Source: Trachelipus rathkii
Taxonomy: Eukaryota > Arthropoda > Malacostraca > Isopoda > Trachelipodidae
Assembly (NCBI GenBank): GCA_015478945.1
Contig: JABUQX010116706.1
Span: 1 to 31,854, forward strand
Reading direction: 5' to 3'
DNA: 31,854 bases
Shown here: positions 12,126 to 21,268 of the stretch, in pieces
How positions within the stretch are numbered: position 1 is the first letter of the stretch
How the letters are laid out: each line of letters starts with the position of its first letter
Program-made: the position numbers and the translations under genes
Notes under the pieces: model-generated
The model's database searches: none
Seen by the model: only the letters and a program-made list of their open reading frames with translations
What the model was told of the DNA's origin: nothing

Positions 12126-13369
12126 TCCATTTTCAGAGAATTCTTGAGTGAATTAATCTTATTCATCGACACACTTCCATCGTCAGAAATCAGTTTTAGT
12201 TCCATTTCGCTGTTTTCCATCGATCTCGATAATTTTTTTAAGACTTCGAGAAGCGAATAACAGGAAATTAGGTGAGTTGATCTAGAATAATCATTAAAAT
12301 ACATATTCATTTCGGTGTTTAAACTGTAAGTTCTCTTTTTTCTACGATTAAAAAGATTCATTTCTCTTAAAAGCCACGAGTCATACAAGAAGCGGTGAAT
12401 GTTTGCCATGCTCAAATTATTTATTATCAATCTTTTAAACAGTTGTAATTCCTTTAGGTAGGTGACCGGTGTAACGTAATACGAGCGCAAAAAAAAATAC
12501 AATTTTAGAGTTAAGTAATTCGTTGGTGTTGCTGAAAATAATTTAATATCACCAACACCGACATCATTACATATATATAATACTGCGTTGAAATAAAATA
12601 AGGAAAACATACAGGAACCATATTTCATCGCGCTTTTTTGGTCTATGCTATCTTCACAATTTTCGATCCAAAGTTGTATAAATTTAATAATTAGTTCAGT
12701 ATCCGCATTTGTGGCTGCATCAGGACACGCGTTATTGTTAATAGTATGAAAATACTGAATTTTCTCTAAACACAACCGAATGATTTGACCATACGTGATA
12801 GGGATGTCGACTAATAAACGGAAAAAATGCGCATCGTCCATAACCGCCGCATCGTTAGAAGAATAACATTTTTGAAATAAAAATTCTTCTTTATGAGAAG
12901 GCATGACTCCTGATCCAAATTTTGGTAAATATATGTGACGAAAGCCTTGTTCGTAAATATCATCTGAAAATGACATGAAAATTTCGGTATTCCCATATAT
13001 TTCTTGAGAACGTCGAATACTATTTTCGTTCATGCGTCCTTTTTTATCTTTTTTATATCCTTCGTTTAGATTTTTAAAATGTTTCATTGCTAAATTTAGA
13101 AATGTAATTTTTTTGTCTCGAAAAATAACTCTCATCGCCTCTTCATTAAAAAATAAAGGCCCGGTTAAATTCAAGTGATTTACTTCATTTATGCTCGAAT
13201 TATTTTTTTTCCCCACTAAAGAATGAGAAGAACAAACGAGTGTGTTAAAATTTTCCTTCAAATTATTTTCTGTGGCATTCACTTCATATTGAAATTCCTT
13301 CACAGTACTTTGAATCAACCTCAAGGTTTCTTGCATTTTAGGGTCTACGGGAGATGTCTTGTCGGACAT
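12116..13369 (-). pseudogene. N-terminal part of split virus-like gene (family A, copy 1)
   Basis: Minus-strand frame of 417 codons with a genuine ATG at 13,367-13,369. Residues 286-414 duplicate residues 2-130 of the fragment at 9,257-11,005. The frame then runs into an indel and stops at 12,116, three residues after the last shared methionine. The N terminus (METLRLIQST-like segment near residues 12-21, then a conserved EVNHLNLTGPLFFNEE block) is paralogous to the fragment at 30,744-31,025. No signal peptide, transmembrane segment or catalytic motif stands out; the protein has many Asn/Lys/Ser residues and looks soluble. A TATA-like/initiator pair lies just upstream. Whether the gene is really broken or only mis-assembled cannot be decided from the sequence alone. 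Confidence 0.6.
12126..12514. repeat. Duplicated segment, right copy (389 bp)
   Basis: Second copy of the segment at 10,618-11,005. It sits at the 3' end of the N-terminal gene fragment. The upstream coding context (12,515 onward) is intact here, unlike at the other copy, so this copy probably keeps the original 5' junction and the left copy the original 3' junction. Confidence 0.85.
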
Positions 13370-13395
13370 ATAAAACGAAAAAAGAGAAAAATCTT

Positions 13396-13430
13396 GAATG
13401 ATATATTCTAATTAGGGAAAATTATTAAAT
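13396..13430 (-). promoter_or_regulatory. Candidate TATA-like/initiator promoter
   Basis: On the minus strand, ATTTAATAAT begins at 13,430 and TCATTC reads from 13,401, with its A at 13,399. The first T of TTTAAT (13,429) is 30 nt upstream of that A, and the predicted leader to the ATG at 13,369 is about 30 nt. TCATTC fits the arthropod initiator TCAKTY. The TATA match is weak in an AT-rich background. Confidence 0.4.
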
Positions 13431-14020
13431 TATTTTTATTATATGCATGGTTTTCAAAACAAATACAGGATGTGTGAGCGCTACCTAAGCACTACTGAAT
13501 AATCTGAGTGTAGGTAATCAGGATATTCACAAGATTCGAAAAATGTGTTAAAAAATATTTCGAATAATTGAGATTATGAAAAAATATTTATTAGAAACAT
13601 AAATTTGTTTATATTTACAAACAGATTCAGGTGTATTTTTAAAAGATTAATAACAAGCGACGTGCTCGGCTCGCTCCTCTTGTGCCAACAGATTTTGTGT
13701 ATTTTAAAAAGATTAATAATTCCCTTGTATTTCCGGTACTTTTTTCGTCGGAATGTTACCTCACGGTTAAAGTATCTATCTACATTTTTTTTTCTGTACT
13801 ATAATTTTTAAAGGTGCCATTTTCCGTGATGGATTATTCGAACCTTTTACATCATCATTTATTTAGGGCCTATTTCCGCCGCAAAGAACACTGGGAACGT
13901 AGCGAGCGGTGTGGTGTAATCCAGTTGACCTTAATATCGCCCTTTGGCATCAATACCTGAGGTAGGCTTTTTCGACCAAAAAATCGATAAAATTTTGCAA
14001 AAATTTTTTTATAAATGTTT
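13431..14020. other. Gene-free spacer with short direct repeats
   Basis: No gene seen. A short direct repeat (ACAGATT...TATTTT...AAAGATTAATAA) occurs near 13,620 and again near 13,688. Around 13,865-13,970 there is a more GC-rich patch just before the palindrome array. Nothing else is supported. Confidence 0.45.
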
Positions 14021-17000
14021 CGATCGACTTACGCGGCATCATTTTCGGTCAACCAGATTAAGAACTCGTAAGGCCCGTCGAGTCAGCGAAACCGACGAAA
14101 CGTTTCAGTTCTTAATCTAATTGATCGGAGGTGGATTATTCACTAAATAAGTCGATCGCTCGGATTAAGAACTCGTAAGGCCCGTCGAGTCATCGAAACC
14201 GGTGAAACGCTTCAGTTTCTAATTTAATTGATCGAAATATCAATCATTCACTAAATATGTCTATCGATCGGATTAAGAACTCGTAAGGCTAGTCGATTCA
14301 GCAAGATCTTCGGGACATTTGTAAAAAAAGAAAAAGAAAATATGATTATTTAGAGTTTCACTCAAAATGCCAAAAAAATTATCAAAGGTATGTTAGGTCT
14401 GTCGTTATAAATTATATTCGTAGTTCAGTTGATGGAACTTTTGCCAAAAAAAAAAATTTAAAATGCTCCGATCGACTTATGCGGTATCGTATTGGTTAAC
14501 CGGATTAAGAACTCGTAAGCCACGTTGAGTCAGCGAGATCGATGAAGCGTTTCAGTTCCTAATTTAATTGATCGAAATATCAGTCATTCACTAAATATGT
14601 CTATCGATCGGATTAAGAACTCGTAAGGCTCGTCGATTCAGCGCGATCTTCGGAACGTTTCAGTTCCTAATTTATTTGATCGGAAATGATCCATTCGACT
14701 CGCAATCGATGAACTTTTGCCAAAAAAAACTTAAAAATGCTCCGATCGACTTATGCGGTACCGTATTGGGTTAACCGGATTAGGAACTCGTAAGGCACGT
14801 CGAGTCAGCGAGATCGATGGAAGCGTTTCAGTTCCTAATTTAATTGATCGAAATATCAGTCATTCACTAAATATGTCTATCGATCGGATTAAGAACTCGT
14901 AAGGCTCGTCGATTCAGCGCGATCTTCGGAACGTTTCAGTTCCTAATTTATTTGATCGGAAATGATCCATTCGACTCGCAATCGATGAACTTTTGCCAAA
15001 AAAAACTTAAAAATGCTCCGATCGACTTATGCGGTACCGTATTGGGTTAACCGGATTAAGAACTCGTAAGGCACGTCGAGTCAGCGAGATCGATGGAAGC
15101 GTTTCAGTTCCTAATTTAATTGATCGAAATATCAGTCATTCACTAAATATGTCTATCGATCGGATTAAGAACTCGTAAGGCTCGTCGATTCAGCGCGATC
15201 TTCGGAACGTTTCAGTTCCTAATTTATTTGATCGGAAATGATCCATTCGACTCGCAATCGATGAACTTTTGCCAAAAATAATTTAAAAAATGCTCCGATC
15301 GACTTATGTGGTATCGTATTAGGGTTAACCGGATTAAGAACTCGTAAGGCACGTCGAGTCAGCGAGATCGATGGAAGCGTTTCAGTTCCTAATTTAATTG
15401 ATCGAAATATCAGTCATTCACTAAATATGTCTATCGATCGGATTAAGAACTCGTAAGGCTCGTCGATTCAGCGCGATCTTCGGAACGTTTCAGTTCCTAA
15501 TTTATTTGATCGGAAATGATCCATTCGACTCGCAATCGATGAACTTTTGCCAAAAAAAACTTAAAAATGCTCCGATCGACTTATGCGGTACCGTATTGGG
15601 TTAACCGGATTAAGAACTCGTAAGGCACGTCGAGTCAGCGAGATCGATGGAAGCGTTTCAGTTCCTAATTTAATTGATCGAAATATCAGTCATTCACTAA
15701 ATATGTCTATCGATCGGATTAAGAACTCGTAAGGCTCGTCGATTCAGCGCGATCTTCGGAACGTTTCAGTTCCTAATTTATTTGATCGGAAATGATCCAT
15801 TCGACTCGCAATCGATGAACTTTTGCCAAAAAAAAATTAAAAATGCTCCGATCGACTTATGCGGTACCGTATTGGGTTAACCGGATTAAGAACTCGTAAG
15901 GCACGTCGAGTCAGCGAGATCGATGGAAGCGTTTCAGTTCCTAATTTAATTGATCGAAATATCAGTCATTCACTAAATATGTCTATCGATCGGATTAAGA
16001 ACTCGTAAGGCTCGTCGATTCAGCGCGATCTTCGGAACGTTTCAGTTCCTAATTTATTTGATCGGAAATGATCCATTCGACTCGCAATCGATGAACCTTT
16101 GCCAAAAATAATTAAAAAAACGCTCCGATCGACTTATGCGGTACCGTATTGGGTTAACCGGATTAAGAACTCGTAAGGCACGTCGAGTCAGCGAGATCGA
16201 TGGAAGCGTTTCAGTTCCTAATTTAATTGATCGAAATATCAGTCATTCACTAAATATGTCTATCGATCGGATTAAGAACTCGTAAGGCTCGTCGATTCAG
16301 CGCGATCTTCGGAACGTTTCAGTTCCTAATTTATTTGATCGGAAATGATCCATTCGACTCGCAATCGATGAACTTTTGCCAAAAAATAATTAAAAAAATG
16401 CTCCGATCGACTTATGCGGTATCGTATTGGGTTAACCGGATTAAGAACTCGTAAGCCACTTCGAGTCAGCGAGATCGATGAAGCGTTTCAGTTCCTAATT
16501 TAATTGATCAAAATATCAGTCATTCACTAAATATGTCTATCGATCGGATTAAGAACTCGTAAGGCTCGTCGATTCAGCGAGATCTTCGGAACGTTTCAGT
16601 TCCTAATTTATTTGATCGGAAATGATCCATTCGACTCGCAATCGATGAACTTTTGCCAAAAAAAACTTAAAAATGCTCCGATCGACTTATGCGGTATCGT
16701 ATTGGGTTAACCGGATTAAGAACTCGTAAGCCACGTCGAGTCAGCGAGATCGATGGAAGCGTTTCAGTTCCTAATTTAATTGATCGAAATATTGGTCATT
16801 CACTAAATATGTCTATCGATCGGATTAAGAACTCGTAAGGCTCGTCGATTCGGCGAGATCTTCGGAACATTTCAGTTCCTAATTTATTTGATCGGAAATG
16901 ATCCATTCGACTCGCAATCGATGAACCTTTGCCAAAAATAATTTAAAAAATGCTCCGATCGACTTATGTGGTATCGTATTAGGTCAACCGGTTAAACGGA

Positions 17001-17330
17001 TTAAGAACTCGTAAAGCTCGTCGATTCGGCGAGATCTTCGGAACGTTTCAGTTCCTAATTTATTTGATCGGAAATGATCAATTCGACTCGCAATCGATGA
17101 ACTTTTGCCAAAAATAATTAAAAAAATGCTCCGATCGACTTATGTGGTATCGTATTAGGTCAACCGGTTAAACGGATTAAGAACTCGTAAGCCCCGTCGA
17201 GTCAGCGAGTTCGAGGAAGCGTTTCAGTTCCTAATCTGATTAATCGGAATGCTGACCGTTCACTAAATAAGTTGATCGATCGGATTAAGAACTCGTTAGG
17301 CCCGTCGAGTCAACGAAATCGGTATAAGAT
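14020..17330. repeat. hr-like tandem array of imperfect palindromes
   Basis: Twenty-four copies of GATTAAGAACTCGT (one with a base change) run from 14,056 to 17,283 in one orientation. In the central part the spacing alternates about 109 and 167 bp, giving a 276-277-bp higher-order unit. Units near the edges are irregular (107, 108, 232; 176, 176, 108). Each copy forms an inverted repeat about 70 bp across: ATTAAGAACT is answered by AGTTCCTAAT or AGTTCTTAAT. The unit is rich in GATC/CGATCG and has a conserved CGTCGA-GTCAGCGA core. It is non-coding. By family knowledge, nimavirus and baculovirus homologous regions are arrays of imperfect palindromes acting as enhancers or replication origins; ordinary satellite DNA is the alternative. 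Confidence 0.85.
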
Positions 17331-17574
17331 CACAAATCTTTCAAAATTGAAAATATTTAAGGGAAAGAAAAGTAATACATAATATTCCAAAAATTTATTT
17401 AGAGTATGATAAAAATAATATATGAATGCAAACACTTTAGTTATTTTTAAATGAAAAAATGCGTTTTTTCAATCGTTTTCAATTTCCCTTCGCTGATATC
17501 GAAGTTGGGTTCCCCCCCGTTGAAAAACATAATCGTTTCTCTATATATATATATATATAAGTAGTTAAGTGTAA
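17331..17574. other. Gene-free spacer
   Basis: AT-rich sequence between the palindrome array and the simple repeats, with a short (TA)n run at about 17,542-17,560. No gene or signal seen. Confidence 0.5.
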
Positions 17575-17579
17575 TATTG

Positions 17580-17690
17580 GATGGCACTGGAATCCTGGAA
17601 ATCCTGGAATCCTGGAAGGATTCCAGGAACCTGGAACTGGAAAATGACTTCCTGGAACCTGGAAAATGGATTCCAGGAACTGGAAAAAAA
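17580..17690. repeat. TCCTGGAA/TTCCAGGA minisatellite
   Basis: Degenerate array of CCTGGAA units. Part of it is in the opposite sense (TTCCAGGA), so the tract can fold on itself. It runs straight into an A-rich tract, which is reminiscent of a short interspersed or LINE 3' tail, but no coding part of such an element is present. Confidence 0.7.
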
Positions 17691-17815
17691 AAAAATAAAA
17701 AAAAAAAAAAAAAAAATTAAAATAAAATAAAAATAAAATTAAAAAAAATTAAAATTAAATAAAATTTAAAAATTAAAATAAAATTAAAATAGAAATAAAT
17801 AAATAGTAAATGTTT
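17683..17815. repeat. A-rich tract
   Basis: About 130 bp of poly-A interrupted by single T residues (AAATTAAAAT patterns), directly following the CCTGGAA array. Confidence 0.8.
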
Positions 17816-17879
17816 AATTAACGATTATTATTTTTAGCCGTGCATGTCCCCGCGCCGTATGCGTCATCACTCTGCCTCG

Positions 17880-18235
17880 CACCGCAGTGCTCCGCACCGC
17901 ACCGCACCGCACCGCTACGTCCAACGTGTGATGGGATTGAGTTCCAAAATCTGGAAATGGTCGTAGAAGGTTGAAATTTGCATAATGTATAGAAGAAGTA
18001 GAAATGCACGGAGTGCATAAGAGAAGAAGGAGGAATGAGGAAGGAGGAAGAAGGAGGAACGAGAAAGGAGGAAGAATGGTGTTTGGAACCCGCCGGAGGT
18101 GGGTCCCTAACTGAAATAAAAGAAGTTTAAATGCACGGAGTGCATAAGAGAAGATGGAGGAATGAGGAAGGAGGAAGAAGGAGGAAGGAGGAAGGAGGAA
18201 GGATGGAGAAAGGAGACTGAGAAGAAGAAGACTGA
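17880..18235. repeat. CCGCA pentanucleotide run and duplicated GA-rich block
   Basis: A short (CCGCA)n run lies at about 17,890-17,920. From about 18,002 a GA-rich block begins with the palindrome TGCACGGAGTGCA and is repeated from about 18,131, a direct duplication with roughly 129-bp spacing. A (GGAGGAA)n-like tail runs to about 18,230. Non-coding. Confidence 0.65.
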
Positions 18236-18273
18236 CATTTCTATTTTCAAAATCTCATTTTCTTTTTATAATT

Positions 18274-18590
18274 GTCAACTAAAATATATTGTTTGCTATT
18301 TTTATTTTATAAGTTTCATTTTATAAGTTTTATAAGTTTCATTCTTTATGTTTTTAATTTTTGTTTTCAAAAATTTATTTTTTTTAATTACTTTTATTTG
18401 TTTAAAACATTTTGTTTTTATAATCGTCAACTAAAATATATTGTTTGCTATTTTTATTTTATAAGTTTCATTTTATAAGTTTTATAAGTTTCATTCTTTA
18501 TGTTTTTAATTTTTGTTTTCAATTTAATTTTTTTTAATTACTTTTATTTGTTTAAAACATTTTGTTTTTACTAAAAATTTATTCTTTTTA
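18274..18590. repeat. Tandem pair of about 152-bp T-rich repeats
   Basis: The block beginning CAACTAAAATATATTGTTTG at about 18,276 recurs at about 18,428 with nearly identical following sequence (TATTTTTATTTTATAAGTTTC and onward). The open frame crossing it is only Phe/Ile/Tyr-rich low complexity. Confidence 0.75.
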
Positions 18591-18599
18591 TGTTTATAA

Positions 18600-19144
18600 C
18601 GTAAAAAATTTGCATTTTTACATACCTTAAAAGCAGTAAATCAGTAAATCAGTAAAGCAGTAAAGCAGTAAATCAGTTAAACCAGAAATCAGGTAAATCC
18701 AGTAAAATCAGTAAAATCAGTAAATCAGTAAAGCAGTAAATCAGTAAATCAGTTAATCTAACAACCCTCCTACCCTCCATGATCTATTGATCTTATTGAT
18801 CTATTTATTGATTCAAGTCATATTTTGTTTAACATAACACAAAAACTTTTATTTATTTTGTTTTGTTTTCTTTAAACATTATGTTTTTACTATAAAAATT
18901 TATTTATTTTGTTTTATTTGCTTTAAACTTTGTTTTTACTAAAAAAACTTAAATTTTATTTATTGTAAAAAAAATTTATTCATTTTATGTTTATAACTAA
19001 AAAAATTTGCATTTTACAAATACCCCTAAAGCAATAAGTAAAATCAAGTTTAATCAAACCACCCACTCTATCCTCCTACCATCCATGATCTATTGATCTA
19101 TTGATCTATTGATCTATTGATTCAAGTCATATTTTGTACAACAT
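18600..19144. repeat. Extra copies of the outermost TIR sub-repeat
   Basis: This stretch repeats, with many small indels, the module that forms the outer end of the left inverted repeat: a T-rich block, AGCAGTAAATCAG units, CTACCCTCCATGATCTATTGATC, and ATTCAAGTCATATTTTGT. Module starts near 18,838 and 19,147 give a period of about 310 bp. The right arm has fewer copies, so the left outer boundary of the element is uncertain. Confidence 0.65.
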
Positions 19145-19640
19145 AACACAAAAACTTTTATTTATTTTGTTTTGTTTTCTTTAAACATTTTGTTTTTACT
19201 AAAAAATTTATTCTTTTCATGTTTATAACTTAAAAAAATTTGCATTTTTACATACTTTTAAGCAGCTAAATAAAGTAAATCAAGTTAAATCAAACTGCCA
19301 CACCCTGCCCTTCAATGATCTATTGATCTATTGATCTATGATCTATTGATCTATGATCTATTGATTCAAGACATATTTTGTATTAAAATTGTTACATTTT
19401 ACATACTTTAAAGCAGTAAATCAGTAAATCAGTTAATCAAACAGCCCATCAGTCACCCTCCTACCCTTCCATGATCTATTGATCTATTGATCTATTGATC
19501 TATGGATCTATTGATTCAAGTCATATTTTGTATAACATAACATAAAATAAATTCTTTGCTGTAGCTGGTGTTGTTGAAATGTTGTGTTTGTTGTTGCATT
19601 TGTTGCATTTGTTGCAGTTGTAGATGTTGTCGTTGTTGAA

Positions 19641-19641
19641 A

Positions 19642-19735
<94 letters not shown>
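19641..19735 (+). repeat. (TTG)n microsatellite in left TIR
   Basis: Nearly pure TTG run, mirrored by the CAA run at 27,312-27,411, which is interrupted by two CAC shifts. Confidence 0.9.
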
Positions 19736-19884
19736 AAATATATTAAACGTTCAAGTTAAATGAAAATATACAACACTTTTTTCAAACAATCTGCTAAAGG
19801 TACTAAAAAATTAGAAAATTTGAACCTTACCAGCAGAACATCAACATAAGCAATCTCAATCTTTACTATACGCCCGACCAAAAT

Positions 19885-19982
19885 TTTATTATATTATATT
19901 ATTAAATTATTATTATTATTAATTATTATTATTATTATTATTATATATTATTAATTATTATATTATTATTATTATTATTTAT
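19885..19982 (+). repeat. (ATT)n microsatellite in left TIR
   Basis: Interrupted ATT run. Its counterpart at about 27,063-27,162 in the right arm is uninterrupted AAT. Confidence 0.85.
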
Positions 19983-20186
19983 TCTAATTGTATCAAAATT
20001 GATTAACGCGTGCGATCACTTTGCCTGCAGGTCCACAACTAAAACGTTGGTAGGTAAATTGCTCTCTACCCGACACCTAAACATTACGTAATCTTGTTAC
20101 GCTCAAGGGATAGCCAATCAGAGAATTGTATTTGCTATGCCATCACGGACAACCAATGAAATTCGAGGAATGACTCATTAATCTTA

Positions 20187-20540
20187 ATATCTTTTGACAC
20201 ATGAGAAGAGGTAACGAGATTTATTACTTTGTTCCCGATATCTTTTGACACATGAGAAGGGCGACGAGATTTATATTACTTTTCTCCCAATATCTTTTGA
20301 CACATGAGAAGGGTAACAAGATTTATTACTTTTTGTTCCCAAAATCTTTTGACACATGAGAAGGGGGAATAGATTTATTACTTTGTTCCCAATATCTTTT
20401 GACACATGAAAAGGGTAACGATTTATTACTTTGTTCCCAATATCTTTTGACACATGAGAAGGACAACGAAGATTTATTACTTTGTACACAATATCTTTTG
20501 ACACATGGAGAAGGGTAAATAGATTTATTACTTTGTTCCC
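20187..20540 (+). repeat. 50-bp minisatellite, seven units, left TIR
   Basis: Units of about 50 bp carry TATCTTTTGACACATGAGAAG followed by a variable purine-rich segment and TTTATTACTTTGTTCCC. Seven copies of the ACACATGAGAAG core are visible, with small length differences between units. Confidence 0.9.
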
Positions 20541-20552
20541 CTTTTGTCTTTA

Positions 20553-20559
20553 CTTAACA

Positions 20560-20623
<64 letters not shown>

Positions 20624-20712
20624 TATATCACTATATATATGTTATATGACACTAACCAAACCTTACATACCATCACACACACACACACACACATCACACA
20701 CACGCATACACA
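20553..20712 (+). repeat. (TTA)n and (CA)n microsatellites, left TIR
   Basis: A TTA run at about 20,560-20,621 and a CA-rich run at about 20,673-20,712, mirrored by AAT and GT runs at 26,444-26,488 and 26,354-26,396. Leucine-only reading frames across the TTA run are artefacts. Confidence 0.85.
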
Positions 20713-20969
20713 ACACACACCAACACACAACACCCTTACATCGTTACACTTTCAGAAGGTAACACATCGAAATATTTTTAGGCTTATACCGTTTTAGACT
20801 CCGAGCCCTTTCAGAAATAACACACGAAAATGAAAATGATTTTATGCCTATAGCCACTTGCCTAAAGGATGTATACTTATTTATTTTATTAAACAAACTG
20901 GTAAGTCTGGCAACTGCGCATCATACAGATGCGATTTGACAACACTGTATAGATTTGGGTGCTGAGTTA

Positions 20970-21003
20970 TATATAAATCGACGAGCTACTCGAAGGCTCA
21001 TTC
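20970..21003 (+). promoter_or_regulatory. TATA + initiator core promoter in left TIR, pointing inward
   Basis: TATATAAA at 20,970-20,977 is followed by TCATTC at 20,998-21,003, a match to the arthropod initiator TCAKTY. The initiator A (21,000) is 30 nt from the first T of the TATA box, the textbook spacing. Transcription would run rightward into the element, antisense to the polymerase gene; no plus-strand gene is seen there. Confidence 0.55.
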
Positions 21004-21065
21004 TTAATCAAGAGCTCTGACGATCAACACTTTAAGGCACATTCGTTAGATTCTAACCTAACATA

Positions 21066-21068
21066 CCG

Positions 21069-21128
<60 letters not shown>
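21066..21128 (+). repeat. (CG)n/(CA)n microsatellite
   Basis: CGCGCGCG followed by about 28 CA repeats, just inside the left TIR. There is no counterpart at the mirrored position; an (AT)n tract is found there instead. Confidence 0.9.
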
Positions 21129-21129
<1 letters not shown>

Positions 21130-21193
21130 TTCTATATTATCGCAAAGGTTGATAATAAATAGAGGTAATAAAATAAATTTGTTATTTACATTT

Positions 21194-21199
21194 TTTATT
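21194..21199 (-). terminator. Polyadenylation signal of the polymerase gene
   Basis: TTTATT on the plus strand reads AATAAA on the minus strand, about 70 nt past the polymerase stop codon at 21,269-21,271. Confidence 0.5.
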
Positions 21200-21268
21200 A
21201 TTCAGAATATTTGTACATAGAAAACATTAAACATTGTACAATAAACATAGATGGATATTTATAATATA

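Larger units (their letters stand above)
19145..21054 (+). repeat. Left terminal inverted repeat
   Basis: Colinear with the reverse complement of 26,033-27,875. Order from the outer edge inward: AACACAAAAAC end; T-rich and TGATCTA modules; (TTG)n at about 19,641-19,735; (ATT)n at about 19,885-19,980; a 200-bp unique block containing CCTGCAGGTCCACAACTAAA; seven 50-bp minisatellite units; (TTA)n; (CA)n; then a 300-bp unique inner block with a core promoter. It ends at TTAGATTCT near 21,054. Confidence 0.9.

Noticed and set aside
14020..17330. Possible CRISPR array
   Set aside because: Units are much longer than CRISPR repeats, the intervening sequence is itself conserved, and the context is eukaryotic.
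17818..18018. Short minus frame near the CCGCA run
   Set aside because: Composition reflects the repeat; no coding support.
20544..20762. Leucine-rich frame over (TTA)n, with a similar one over the right-arm AAT runs
   Set aside because: Pure microsatellite translation.
21046..21062. Telomeric TTAGG-type repeat (TAACCTAAC)
   Set aside because: Only one to two units occur, so it is not evidence of a telomere or subtelomere.
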